Shown here piece by piece: positions 16,987-26,104 of a stretch of 64,000 bases of DNA (position 1 is its first letter; each line of letters begins with the position of its first letter). The notes beneath the pieces are model-generated. The model had not been told where the DNA came from. It was given only the letters and a program-made list of their open reading frames with translations, and ran no database searches. The stretch lies in the NCBI GenBank assembly GCA_963717475.1, contig OY970337.1:992001-1056000 (forward strand), in the 5' to 3' direction. A program made the translations under genes and the position numbers. This DNA comes from AC-32 sp963717475 (GTDB lineage Bacteria > Actinomycetota > Thermoleophilia > Gaiellales > Gaiellaceae).

Positions 16987-17868
16987 CTACCGAAGCGGAG
17001 GCAGCGCGAGCGGTCCGAGGAACTCGACTTCGTGCTCGAGCTCGACGCCGAATTGCTCGAGCGCGCGGCGACGCGCCTCCGCCATCAGCGCGACCGCGTC
17101 TTCCGAGCGGGCGCCGTCCGCGTTCTCGATGAAGTTCGCGTGCCGCGGCGAGATCTGCGCACCGCCGATCCGGTGCCCCTTCAGCCCGCAGGCTTCGAGC
17201 ATCCGGCCGGCGCTGAGCTCGTGGTCGGGGTTCTTGAAGACACTCCCGAACGTGCGCTTGTTCGTCGGCTGCGCCGCCTTGCGCAGCGCCTGCAGCTCGG
17301 AGACCTTCGCCTTGATCTCCTCGGCCGGCCGCGGCTCGAGCCGGAACTCGACGCCCGCCACCACCTGGCCATGGTGCAGGGCCGAATGGCGGTAGCTGAG
17401 CCCGAGCTCGTCGGGCGAGAGCCAGCGGGCGCCGTCGCCATCGACGACCAGGGCGCGGTCGAGGATCGCCGCCCAATCGCTTCCGTAGGCACCGGCGTTC
17501 ATCCAGACGCCGCCGCCGACGGTGCCCGGGATCGCGCAGGCGAACTCGAAGCCGCCCAGGCCCGCCGCCCGCGCGCGGTGCAGGCAGACGGCGTTCGCCG
17601 CTCCCCCGCCGGCGACCAGCCGCTCGCCGTCGACCTCAGCCGCAGCGAGCTCGCCGGCGAGCTTGAGGACGAGCCCGTCGAAACCGTCGTCCGCGACGAG
17701 CAGGTTCGAGCCGAGGCCGACCGTCGCGATCGCCGCCTCGCGCTCGCGCGCCCAGCCGAGCGCCTCCTCGAGCTCGGCGAGCGACTCGGGGCGCGCGAAC
17801 GCCTTCGCGGGCCCCCCGGTCCCGATCGTCGTGAAGCGCGAGAGGGCGACGCCCTCCTCGACCTTCAC
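16987..17868 (-). CDS. murB: UDP-N-acetylenolpyruvoylglucosamine reductase
   Basis: 293 aa from GTG 17868, chosen because it overlaps the murC stop by 4 nt (GTGA) and gives the normal N-terminus; the open frame runs far upstream but only antisense-like sequence lies there. The FAD-binding half has TTIGTGGPAKAF and LGSNLLVADDGFDG. The reductase half has IPGTVGGGVWMNAGAYG and the catalytic Ser in TFGSVFKNP. It makes UDP-MurNAc, the substrate of MurC, its upstream neighbour. Confidence 0.96.
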   Translation of the reverse strand: MKVEEGVALSRFTTIGTGGPAKAFARPESLAELEEALGWAREREAAIATVGLGSNLLVADDGFDGLVLKLAGELAAAEVDGERLVAGGGAANAVCLHRARAAGLGGFEFACAIPGTVGGGVWMNAGAYGSDWAAILDRALVVDGDGARWLSPDELGLSYRHSALHHGQVVAGVEFRLEPRPAEEIKAKVSELQALRKAAQPTNKRTFGSVFKNPDHELSAGRMLEACGLKGHRIGGAQISPRHANFIENADGARSEDAVALMAEARRRALEQFGVELEHEVEFLGPLALPPLR

Positions 17869-19070
17869 GCGAGCGCCTCCAGGATCAACGGCGCGGCCCG
17901 GTCGACGTCGCCCGCGCCGACGATCAGGACGAGGTCGCCCGGGCGAGCGCGCCGCGAGAGAAAACGCGCCCCGTCCTCCGCGCTCGGCGTCCACGCCACC
18001 GTCATCCCGGGACGCCGCGTCGCGAGCGCGTCGACGACGAGCTTTCCGTCGACGCCCGGCTGCGGCTCCTCGCGGGCGGCGTAGACGTCGGTCACTGCGA
18101 CTGCGTCGGCTGTCGCGAGCGCGGCGGCGAGCTCGGGCGCCGAGTGGCGCGTACGGGAGTAAAGGTGGGGCTGGAAGAGCACGAGCACGCGGCCTCCGTT
18201 CGCCACCGCACGGGCGGCCTGGAGCGCCGCCGCGACCTTGGTGGGGTTGTGGCCGTAGTCGTCGTAGACGCGCACGCCGCCGGCCTCGCCGCGCTGCTCG
18301 AACCGTCGGCCGACACCGCGGAACTCCGGCAGCACGCGTTCGGCGTCGGCGCGCTCGACGCCCGCCAGCTCGAGCGCCGCGAGTGCAACCGCAGCGTTGC
18401 GCCGATTGTGGTCTCCCGGCACCGCAAGCTCGAGCCCGGCCGGCTCCAGCTCCTCGCCGCGCACCACTGCAGGCACGCCGGCCAGCCACCGCTCGAAGAG
18501 CCCTCGCAGCTCGTCTTCGGAGGCGAAGGTCGCGTGGTGGTCGAGCTCGACGTTGGTGACCGCCGCGATTCGCGGGTGCAGCAGCTCCAACGAGCGGTCG
18601 GACTCGTCGCCCTCGGCCACGAGCCAGCCGCCCCCCGCGCGTGCGTTCCCGTCGAGCTGAGGCACCTCGCCGCCGATCAGGAAGGCCGGATCGAGCCCGA
18701 GCCGGTCGAGGCAGAAGGCGATCATGGCCGCGGTGGTCGTCTTGCCGTGCGCTCCCGCGACGACGATCGAGGGCCGCAGGTCGACGAGCTCCGCCAGCAG
18801 CGCGCCGCGCTTCCGCACCTCGCGCCCCGTGACCTCGGGATTGTCCGGCGCGATCGCGCTCGAGACGATCACCTCTGCGCCGTCGGGAACGTTCGCCGCG
18901 TCGTGGCCGATCGCGACCGGGATCCCGGCGGCCTCGAGCCGCTCGACGTACGACGAGCGCGCGCGGTCCGAGCCGCCGACCTCGGCGCCCCACTCGCGCG
19001 CGACGAGGGCAAGCGCGCTCATGCCCGCCCCGCCGATCCCGACGAACCAGAGGCGCCTACCCTCGAGCAA
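17865..19070 (-). CDS. murC: UDP-N-acetylmuramate--L-alanine ligase
   Basis: 401 aa from TTG 19070, which sits inside the last codons of murG (14-nt overlap). The N-terminal Rossmann domain has VGIGGAGMSALA, and the ATPase P-loop GAHGKTTT lies at about 106-113. VTNVELDHHATF and YDDYGHNPTKV are further Mur-ligase blocks. It adds the first stem residue, L-Ala, to UDP-MurNAc. At about 400 aa it is somewhat shorter than the common 450-480 aa. Confidence 0.97.
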   Translation of the reverse strand: MLEGRRLWFVGIGGAGMSALALVAREWGAEVGGSDRARSSYVERLEAAGIPVAIGHDAANVPDGAEVIVSSAIAPDNPEVTGREVRKRGALLAELVDLRPSIVVAGAHGKTTTAAMIAFCLDRLGLDPAFLIGGEVPQLDGNARAGGGWLVAEGDESDRSLELLHPRIAAVTNVELDHHATFASEDELRGLFERWLAGVPAVVRGEELEPAGLELAVPGDHNRRNAAVALAALELAGVERADAERVLPEFRGVGRRFEQRGEAGGVRVYDDYGHNPTKVAAALQAARAVANGGRVLVLFQPHLYSRTRHSAPELAAALATADAVAVTDVYAAREEPQPGVDGKLVVDALATRRPGMTVAWTPSAEDGARFLSRRARPGDLVLIVGAGDVDRAAPLILEALA

Positions 19071-20127
19071 GCCCGATCAGCTCCTCCGCGATCCGGTCGG
19101 CAGCGTCCGGCCGCGCGACCTGCCGCATGGCGGTGCCCATCCCCTCGAGCCGGCCCGGGTCGTCGAGCAGCGAGCGCACGAGGTCGGGCACGTGGCCCAG
19201 CTCGGTCTCGGGGACGAGGATCGCTCCGCCTGCGGCCTGGAAATAGCGCGCGTTCTTGGTCTGGTGGTCGCCGGTCGCGAACGGGTAGGGGACGAGAATC
19301 GCGGGCAGGCCGGCGGCGGCCAGCTCCCAGACCGTCGAGCCGCTCCGCATCAGCGCGAGATCGGCCGCACCGTACGCTGCGCCGAGCCCGTCGAGCACCG
19401 GCAGCAAGACGTAGTCCGGGCGGCTCACGCGCGGACGGAGCTTGTCGAAGTCGCGCTCGCCGCTCACGTGGAGCACGGCCGGGCCGGACGCGCCGAACGT
19501 CTCCACCGCGAATTCGTTCAGGGCGCGCGCACCCGCCCGCGCGCCGGCGACGAGCAGCACCGGCCCGTCGGCGGGAAGCCCGAGCTGGGCCCGCGCGTCG
19601 GCTCGCGGCAGCGGCTTGGCGTTCTCAGGCAGCGGACGGCCCACCACCTCGTACTTCGGGGGCTCGCGGCCTTCGATCGGAAACGAGAGGAAGACCCGCT
19701 TCGCGAACGGCGCGGCCAACCGGTTCGCGAGGCCGAGGTGCGCGTCGGCCTCCGTCACGGCCACGGGGATCCTGCGACGGGCGGCCGCGACGACCATCGG
19801 GCCGGCCACGTAGCTCCCCGCGCCGAGGACGACGTCGGGGTTGCGCCGCTTGAGGATCCGGTCGCAGGCGGCGGGCGCCGCGAGGTCGCGGAGGACTGCG
19901 CGGATCTGGGCGAGGCCGGGCCTGCGAGGGAGGCCGCTGGCGCGAAAGGTGTCGAGCTCGTAGCCGGCGTCAGGAACGAGTCGCGCCTCGGCGCGATCCG
20001 GCGACCCGGCGAACGTCACCCGTGCTCCGCGCGCGACGAGCGCCTCCGCCACCGCGAGCGCGGGCAGGACGTGTCCGGCCGTCCCCCCGGCTGCGATCAG
20101 GCACGCTGGCGCTTCGCGCTTCGGCAT
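19057..20127 (-). CDS. murG: UDP-GlcNAc:undecaprenyl-PP-MurNAc-pentapeptide GlcNAc transferase
   Basis: 356 aa from ATG 20127 (MPKREAPACLIAAGGTAGHV). An earlier in-frame TTG would add 15 residues and is less likely. A GT-B glycosyltransferase that converts lipid I to lipid II at the inner face of the membrane. Family marks are GGTAGH near residue 14, LGAGSYVAGPMVVAA, RSGSTVWELAAAGLPAILVP and TGDHQTKNA. The ftsW reading frame continues 158 nt into this gene. Confidence 0.96.
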   Translation of the reverse strand: MPKREAPACLIAAGGTAGHVLPALAVAEALVARGARVTFAGSPDRAEARLVPDAGYELDTFRASGLPRRPGLAQIRAVLRDLAAPAACDRILKRRNPDVVLGAGSYVAGPMVVAAARRRIPVAVTEADAHLGLANRLAAPFAKRVFLSFPIEGREPPKYEVVGRPLPENAKPLPRADARAQLGLPADGPVLLVAGARAGARALNEFAVETFGASGPAVLHVSGERDFDKLRPRVSRPDYVLLPVLDGLGAAYGAADLALMRSGSTVWELAAAGLPAILVPYPFATGDHQTKNARYFQAAGGAILVPETELGHVPDLVRSLLDDPGRLEGMGTAMRQVARPDAADRIAEELIGLARG

Positions 20128-21199
20128 TGCCCGCGATGTTAAGGAGGATCCCGACCGAGACGAGGGCGACAACGAGGCTGGAGCCGCCGTAGGAGACGAA
20201 CGGCAGCGGGATCCCGGTCAGCGGTGCAAGTCCCATCACAGCAGCCAGGTTGATAGAGGCCTGGCCGCAGACGAGCACGGTCAGCCCTGCGGCGAGCCGC
20301 TTGCCGAATGGGTCCTTGCAGCGCAGCGCGATCCGCAGCCCGAAGTAGGCGAAGGCCGCGTAGGCAGCGATCACCACGCTCGCCCCGACGAGCCCCAGCT
20401 CCTCGCCGATGATCGCGAAGATCATGTCCGTGTGGGCCTCGGGCAGGAAGTTCGCCTTCTCGATGCTCTGGCCGAGGCCGCGGCCGAAGATCCCGCCCGA
20501 GCCCATGCCGATGATCGCCTGCACCGTCTGGTAGCCGGCTCCCTGGGCGTCGTGCCACGGGTGGACGAAGCTGAACAGGCGCGCGCGGCGGTACGGCTCG
20601 AACCACACGGCGAGGAGGCTGACGAACCCGGCGATGCCGAGGCCCGCGCCGAGCGTTCGGGGCGGCGTGCCCGCGACCAGGAGCATCCCCCCGAGCATCA
20701 GCATGATCGTGATCGCGGTTCCGAGGTCGGGCTCGGCGAGCACGAGCACGCAGAAGACGGTGGAGAGCATGCCGATCGGGCGCCAGAGCTCGCGCAGGGT
20801 CAGCGGCGGGCGCCGCCGTGTCAGGTACGACGCGGCCCAGACCGCGAGCGCGAGCTTCGCGAGCTCGGACGGCTGGAAGACGATCGGGCCGAAGGTCAGC
20901 CACCGCCGTGCGCCGTTCACCGCCTGGCCGAGCACGAGCACCGCGAGCAGGAGGACGAGGCTCGTGACCACGAGCGGCGGCGCGAGGTTGCGCAGGACGC
21001 GGTAGTCCAGGCGCGAGACCCCGACCATCAGGACCAGGCCGAGCAGCGCGTAGATCGCCTGGCGCTTGAGGTAGTACGCGGGGTCCCCGTTCGCGAGCGC
21101 GGCCGAGGCCGAAGTCGCGCTGTAGACCATCACCAGGCCGAACGCGACCAGCGCCAGCGTGACCAGCGTGAGAACCCTGGCCTCGAATTGTCCGCTCAC
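19970..21199 (-). CDS. ftsW: Peptidoglycan polymerase FtsW (SEDS family)
   Basis: 409 codons from GTG 21199, which overlaps the murD stop by 4 nt (GTGA). About ten membrane segments are visible, with SEDS signatures VFQPSELAKLALAVWAASYL, AEPDLGTAITIML and PLPFVSYGGSSLV. It polymerises lipid II with the transpeptidase FtsI. Odd point: after GILLNIAGNAEAR, where the protein would be expected to end, the frame stays open for about 50 Arg-rich codons across the murG start, to 19970. Either the overlap is real or the true stop is hidden by a base error. Confidence 0.93.
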   Translation of the reverse strand: MSGQFEARVLTLVTLALVAFGLVMVYSATSASAALANGDPAYYLKRQAIYALLGLVLMVGVSRLDYRVLRNLAPPLVVTSLVLLLAVLVLGQAVNGARRWLTFGPIVFQPSELAKLALAVWAASYLTRRRPPLTLRELWRPIGMLSTVFCVLVLAEPDLGTAITIMLMLGGMLLVAGTPPRTLGAGLGIAGFVSLLAVWFEPYRRARLFSFVHPWHDAQGAGYQTVQAIIGMGSGGIFGRGLGQSIEKANFLPEAHTDMIFAIIGEELGLVGASVVIAAYAAFAYFGLRIALRCKDPFGKRLAAGLTVLVCGQASINLAAVMGLAPLTGIPLPFVSYGGSSLVVALVSVGILLNIAGNAEARSASVPDRSRGDGRTRPARARGGGGARRARSTGDVRRVAGSRRGATRS

Positions 21200-22332
21200 G
21201 CGGACAGGTTCTGCACCAGCCTCCTGAATTCCTCGCCGCGCTCTTCGAAGTCGCGGAACTGGTCGTAGCTCGCGCATGCCGGGCTCAACAGGACGACGTC
21301 GCCGGGAGCGGGATCGATCGCGGCGAGGGCGTTCTTCAGCTCGCCGTCTCTCTGGGCCTGCGGGATCGCTTGCGCCAGCTCGTCCGCCGTGTCGCCGATC
21401 ACGTGGACGCTCTTGACGTTCGGTCCGAGCGCGGCCGCGAGCGGCGCGAAGTCCTCGCCCTTGCGGTAGCCGCCGAGGATCAGATGCACAGGCTCGTCCT
21501 CGTACGCGGCGAGGGCGCGGAGCGCAGCCGCGACGTTGGTCGCCTTCGAGTCGTTCACGTAGCTGACTCCGTTCAGCTCGCGGACGAGCTCGAGGCGGTG
21601 AGGCACACCCGGGAAGGTGCGCAGCGCTCCGGCGATCTGCTCTTCGGAAGCGCCGGCCGCCCGGGCTGCGGCGGTCGCCGCGGCCGCGTTCTCTCGGTTG
21701 TGCGCGCCGCGGATCAGCGGCTCAGCCGGGAGCCGGTCGCCTGCCGAGAACTCGATCCCGTCGAGGCCGAGACCTTTGGGGACGATCTTCGTCTCGGCTC
21801 GCTCGAAGATCCGCAGCTTCGCCGCGCGGTATGCCTCGAACGACCCGTGCCGGTCGAGGTGGTCGGGCTCGAGGTTGAGCAGCACCGCGACCTCGCACGC
21901 GAGCTCGTGGACGTCCTCGAGCTGGAAGCTCGACAGTTCGCAGACCACCAGATCGCCGGGCTCGATCTCGCCGTCGAGTTCGGTCAGCGCGCGGCCGACG
22001 TTGCCGGCGACGGGGACCTGCAGCATCGCGCCGAGCAGCTCGCAGGTCGTCGTCTTGCCGTTCGTGCCGGTCACGCCGATCAGCCGCGGGCGGAGCAGCC
22101 GGTAGCCGAGCTCGACCTCGCTCCAGATCTCCACGCCGCGGTGCTCGGCCTCGGCCACGAGCGGCGCCTCGCGCGGAACGCCCGGGCTCTTCACGAGCAG
22201 CTCGATCCCGTCGAGCAGGGCGAGGTCAGCGTCGTTCCCGAGCTCCCGGTCGGCCGCGACCACGTCCACCCCGCGCCGAGCAAGCGCCCCGGCCGCCGCC
22301 TTCCCCGAGCGAGCGAGCCCGAGCACGAGCAC
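21196..22332 (-). CDS. murD: UDP-N-acetylmuramoylalanine--D-glutamate ligase
   Basis: 378 aa if GTG 22332 is the start; the frame is open upstream but that part is the antiphase end of mraY. It begins VLVLGLARSGKAAAG and has GVTGTNGKTTT (ATP P-loop), LNLEPDHLDRHGSF and the C-terminal NDSKATN and LLSPACASYDQF. It adds D-Glu to UDP-MurNAc-L-Ala. It starts 17 nt after the mraY stop and is coupled to ftsW by a 4-nt overlap. Confidence 0.95.
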   Translation of the reverse strand: MLVLGLARSGKAAAGALARRGVDVVAADRELGNDADLALLDGIELLVKSPGVPREAPLVAEAEHRGVEIWSEVELGYRLLRPRLIGVTGTNGKTTTCELLGAMLQVPVAGNVGRALTELDGEIEPGDLVVCELSSFQLEDVHELACEVAVLLNLEPDHLDRHGSFEAYRAAKLRIFERAETKIVPKGLGLDGIEFSAGDRLPAEPLIRGAHNRENAAAATAAARAAGASEEQIAGALRTFPGVPHRLELVRELNGVSYVNDSKATNVAAALRALAAYEDEPVHLILGGYRKGEDFAPLAAALGPNVKSVHVIGDTADELAQAIPQAQRDGELKNALAAIDPAPGDVVLLSPACASYDQFRDFEERGEEFRRLVQNLSA

Positions 22333-22349
22333 CCGCTGCGGCAGCTCGC

Positions 22350-23358
22350 TCAGCGGAAACCGGTGAAGTAGCGGTAGTACAGCGCGAACCCGATCGAGCA
22401 CAGGACTCCGGTCACGATCCAGAACCGCACCATGATCTTCGTCTCGGACCAGGCCTTCAGCTCGAAGTGGTGCTGAATCGGGGTCATCAGGAACGGCCGT
22501 CGCCCGCCTAAGTACTTGAACGAGAACACCTGGATGATCACCGAGAGCGCCGCGACCGCGAAGATCCCGCCGATCAGGAGCAGCAGGAAGATCGTCTGCG
22601 TGAAGATCGCGAAGGCTGCCAACGCCCCACCGAGCGCCATCGAGCCGGTGTCGCCCATGAACAGCTCGGCGGGCCACGCGTTGTACCAGAGGAAGCCGAT
22701 GACCCCGCCGATCAGCGCGGCCGCGATGATCGCCGAGGTCGAGCTTCGTGTCGAAGCGGTGCCCGGGCGGCCCCGAGCGGATCCAGGCGATCACGTTCAT
22801 CGCCGCGAAGGTGAACAGCGCGATGATCACGGTGCCGGCCGCGAGCCCGTCCACCCCGTCGGTCAGGTTGACGCCGTTCGCGGCCCCCGCGATCACCAGG
22901 AACAGCAGCCCGTACCACGCGTACCCGAGCTGGAGGGCGCCGATTCCCGGGATGTAGACCTCCGTCGGGAGGTTCTGGTGTTGCGCGGCGATCCCCACGC
23001 CGACCGTGATCGCGCCGAGGAGCATGAGCTTCCAGCGGCCGTTCAGCCCGAGCGAGCGCTTGTGCGTCAGCTTGATGTAGTCGTCGAGGAACCCGATCGC
23101 GCCGCAGGCGAGCGTCACGAAGAACACGGTCAGGGCGGGAACCGTGTACTTGCTCGCCGCGAGGAACCCGAGGCTGCCCGCCATCAGGATGAGGAGGCCG
23201 CCGAGGGTCGGCGTCCCCTGCTTGACGACGTGCCGCTCGGGGCCCTCCTCGCGGATGTTCTGGCCGAACTCGTTGCGTCGCAGGAACGCGATGAAGCGCG
23301 GGCCGAGCAGGGTCGAGAGCACGAGCGCGATCACGCCCGCGATCAGGACCCGGATCAC
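22350..23358 (-). CDS. mraY: Phospho-MurNAc-pentapeptide translocase, frame broken once
   Basis: A polytopic enzyme that makes lipid I on undecaprenyl phosphate. The N-terminal frame shows the typical start (VKQGTPTLGGLLIL), the Asp pair in GFLDDYIKLTHKRSLGL and NLTDGVDGLAAG. The C-terminal part (FMGDTGSMALGGALAAFAIF, TPIQHHFEL, FWIVTGVL) is in another frame. Removing one base at about 22731-22742 joins DTKLDL to AIIAAALIGGVIGFLWYNAWP and gives 335 aa, the usual length. MraY is essential in walled bacteria, so I treat the break as a sequence error. It is coupled to murF by ATGA. Confidence 0.9.
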
Positions 23359-24584
23359 GCGCGCACCGCCGCCAGGGCCTCCGCAACGACCTCGAGCCCG
23401 AGGGCACGCGACGCCTTGACGAGGACGCAGTCGCCGGGCTCGACCACCTCGTCCACGGCCGCGGCCGCCGCCGCAGCGTCCGGGTACCAGCGCGTGACCG
23501 GCACCCCCGCGGCGCCCTCGAGGTATTCGCGGGCGAGCTCGCCGACCGCCACGAGCGCGTGGACGCCGTCGTGAGCAGCCTCGACGCCGATCTCGCGGTG
23601 GAAGGCCGGCGCACCCGGCCCGAGCTCGGCCATCTCGCCGAGGATCGCGACGCGCCGCCGCGGGCCCGCGCGCTCGACGAGGTACGCGAGCGCCGCGCGC
23701 ATCGAGACGGGGTTCGCGTTGTAGGCGTCGTTGATCAGAAGCCCGCCGCCCGGGAGCGGCGACTCCTCGCCGCGCCAGCGGGAGAGGTCGACGTCCACGC
23801 GCTCGGGCCGCGGCAGGCCGAGGGCGTCGAGCGCCGCCAGCGCCGCGGCCGCGTTCGCCGCCTGGTGCCGCGCCGTGAAGTTGAAGCTGACGCCGCCGAC
23901 GATCGTGCGGCCGTCGTCCCGCGCCAGGTCGGGCTCGCGAAGGCGAACGAGCTCGATGTCGTCGCGCTCCACGGGGAACTCTTCCGGCAGGATCGCGGTA
24001 CCGCCGGGCGGCAGCGCGGCGACAAGCTCGCCCTTCGCCCGAACCACGCCTTCGAGCGAGCCGACGAGCTCGAGGTGCGCCGGGCCGACGTTCGTGATCA
24101 CCCCGATCTCCGGCCGCGCGATCTCGCAGAGCTCCGCAATCTGCCCGAACCCGCGCATGGCCAGCTCGAGGATGCAGACCTCGGTGTCGGGCTCGAGCCG
24201 GCAGAGCGTGAGCGGCACGCCGATCTCGTTGTTGTAGCTCGCCTCGGCCGCGACGGTGCGCGCGGACGGCGCGCAGAGGGCGGCGAGGATGTCCTTCGTC
24301 GACGTCTTCCCGGTCGAGCCGGTGATGCCGACCACCCGGGCGCTCGCCCGGTCGCGGACCGCGCGGCCGAGCGTGGCCATCGCCTCGAACGGCCGCTCCG
24401 GGACGAGCGTCGCCGCGGCTCCTCGCTCGAGAGCCTCCGCCTGGAAGTCGACGCCCCGGCCCAGGGCGACGAAGAGGTCGCCGGGCTCGATCTTCCGCGA
24501 GTCGACCTTGACCCCCGTGATCTCGTCCGCTCGCGCATCGAGCACGCCGAGCGGGGGCAACTCGTCGAGTCGGAGCGGGATCAC
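23355..24584 (-). CDS. murF: UDP-MurNAc-tripeptide--D-Ala-D-Ala ligase
   Basis: A 409-aa Mur ligase adding the D-Ala-D-Ala dipeptide. The N-terminal domain has VKVDSRKIEPGDLFVAL, and the P-loop GITGSTGKTST is near residues 86-96. ASYNNEIGVPLTL and the C-terminal INDAYNANPVSMRAAL are MurF-specific. It overlaps murE and mraY by 4 nt at each end, so the three are tightly coupled. Confidence 0.97.
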   Translation of the reverse strand: MIPLRLDELPPLGVLDARADEITGVKVDSRKIEPGDLFVALGRGVDFQAEALERGAAATLVPERPFEAMATLGRAVRDRASARVVGITGSTGKTSTKDILAALCAPSARTVAAEASYNNEIGVPLTLCRLEPDTEVCILELAMRGFGQIAELCEIARPEIGVITNVGPAHLELVGSLEGVVRAKGELVAALPPGGTAILPEEFPVERDDIELVRLREPDLARDDGRTIVGGVSFNFTARHQAANAAAALAALDALGLPRPERVDVDLSRWRGEESPLPGGGLLINDAYNANPVSMRAALAYLVERAGPRRRVAILGEMAELGPGAPAFHREIGVEAAHDGVHALVAVGELAREYLEGAAGVPVTRWYPDAAAAAAAVDEVVEPGDCVLVKASRALGLEVVAEALAAVRA

Positions 24585-26032
24585 GCCTTCGCCCCCAACC
24601 GCCGCAGCGCGTCGCGCGCGACCTCGCGGTCGTCGAACGGGATCTTGCCGTCGCGGAACTCCTGGCCCTGCTCGTGGCCCTTGCCGGCGATCACGACGAC
24701 GTCGCCTTCGGCCGCCGTCTCGAGCGCCTGGCCGATCGCCCGCGTGCGGTCGGGCTCGACCTCGACGTCCTCGCCGGCGCCCGCGACGATCTCGGCGATG
24801 ATCGCCTCGGGCTCCTCGCTGCGGGGGTTGTCGGAGGTGACGATCGCGACGTCGGCCAGCTCCGCAGCGATGCGGCCCATGAGCGGGCGCTTGCCCCGGT
24901 CGCGGTCGCCGCCGCAGCCGAAGACGCAGATGAGGCGGCCCTGCGCCAGCTCGCGCGCGGTGCGGAGAACGTTCTCGAGCGAGTCGGGCGTGTGCGCGTA
25001 GTCGACCAGCACCGCGAACGGCTGGCCCTCGTCGACCGCCTCGAAGCGGCCCGGGACGCCGCGGAGCTCCTTGACCCCGTGGGCGATCGCCTCATCCGGG
25101 ATCTCGAGCAGCCGCGCGGCGGCCATCGCTCCAAGCACGTTCTCGACGTTGAAGCGGCCGCGCAGCCTGGTCTCGAGCTCGAGGCCGCCGGCCCGGAAGC
25201 GCGCCCCGCGCGGGCCGGACTCCAGCCCCTCCGGCCGCAGGTCGGCGTCGTCCGCGAACCCGTACGTCACGAGCGGCTGCTGCCCGCGCAACTCCTCCGC
25301 GAGCTCCCGCCCGTGCTCGTCGCGCACGTTCACGGCAGCGGGCGGTCGAGTCTCGGTGAAAAGCCGGCGCTTGGCATCGAAGTAGCGCTCGAGGGTTCCG
25401 TGGAAGTCGAGGTGATCCTGCGTCAGGTTCGTGAAGACGAGCGCCGCGAAGCGCACGCGGTCGAGCCGCCCCAGCTCCGAGCCGTGCGAGGTCGCCTCGA
25501 GCGCGCAGCTGCGGTCGCCCGCGTCGAGCATCTCGCGGAACGCCCGCTGCAGGTCGATCGCCTCGGGCGTCGTCCGGATCGCGGGCCGCCGCTCGCCGCC
25601 GACGCGGCACTCGATCGTCCCGAGCAAGCCGGGGCGCCGGCCCGCGGCCGCGAGGATCGAGTAGAGCAGGAACGCCGTCGTCGTCTTGCCGTTGGTGCCG
25701 GTCACGGCGGCGATCTCGAGCTCCTGGCTCGGGTGGCCGAAGAGCTCGTCCGCAGCCGGGGCCATCGCGCGCCGGGCGCTCGGGACGACGAGTTGCGGGA
25801 CATCGAGATCGAGCGGCCGCTCGACGACCAGCGCGACCGCGCCGTTCGCCACCGCGTCAGGGGCAAAGTCGTGGCCGTCGGCCCGGCTGCCGGGCACGCA
25901 GAAGAAGAGCGACCCCGGTACCGCGTTGCGCGCGTCATAGGTCAGCTCGGTGACCTCGACGGTCATTTCGACTGGGGCGCGTCGCAGCACGTCAACGGGC
26001 GCGAGCGCTGCGATGACGCGCTCTAGCTCCAT
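24581..26032 (-). CDS. murE: UDP-MurNAc-tripeptide synthetase (probably meso-diaminopimelate-adding)
   Basis: 483 aa. The ATP P-loop is VTGTNGKTTT at about 110-119. TNLTQDHLDFHGT and VDYAHTPDSLENVL are Mur-ligase blocks. The substrate-selecting motif at 401-404 is DNPR, which in characterised MurE enzymes marks meso-diaminopimelate rather than lysine as the third residue. A meso-DAP peptidoglycan is therefore likely in this organism. It is separated by 72 nt from the upstream Pro-rich gene. Confidence 0.96.
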   Translation of the reverse strand: MELERVIAALAPVDVLRRAPVEMTVEVTELTYDARNAVPGSLFFCVPGSRADGHDFAPDAVANGAVALVVERPLDLDVPQLVVPSARRAMAPAADELFGHPSQELEIAAVTGTNGKTTTAFLLYSILAAAGRRPGLLGTIECRVGGERRPAIRTTPEAIDLQRAFREMLDAGDRSCALEATSHGSELGRLDRVRFAALVFTNLTQDHLDFHGTLERYFDAKRRLFTETRPPAAVNVRDEHGRELAEELRGQQPLVTYGFADDADLRPEGLESGPRGARFRAGGLELETRLRGRFNVENVLGAMAAARLLEIPDEAIAHGVKELRGVPGRFEAVDEGQPFAVLVDYAHTPDSLENVLRTARELAQGRLICVFGCGGDRDRGKRPLMGRIAAELADVAIVTSDNPRSEEPEAIIAEIVAGAGEDVEVEPDRTRAIGQALETAAEGDVVVIAGKGHEQGQEFRDGKIPFDDREVARDALRRLGAKA

Positions 26033-26104
26033 CGGCGCGCGAGTCTACCAATCGACCCCGCCGGGTCCGGACGCGTCCGACGGCGAGAAGAGGCCGTTTT
26101 GCAG

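Noticed and set aside
16987..18993. Long minus-strand frame ending with murB that would extend it by 375 residues
   Set aside because: The extra part is antiphase to murC; the GTG at 17868 gives the family start and a 4-nt overlap.
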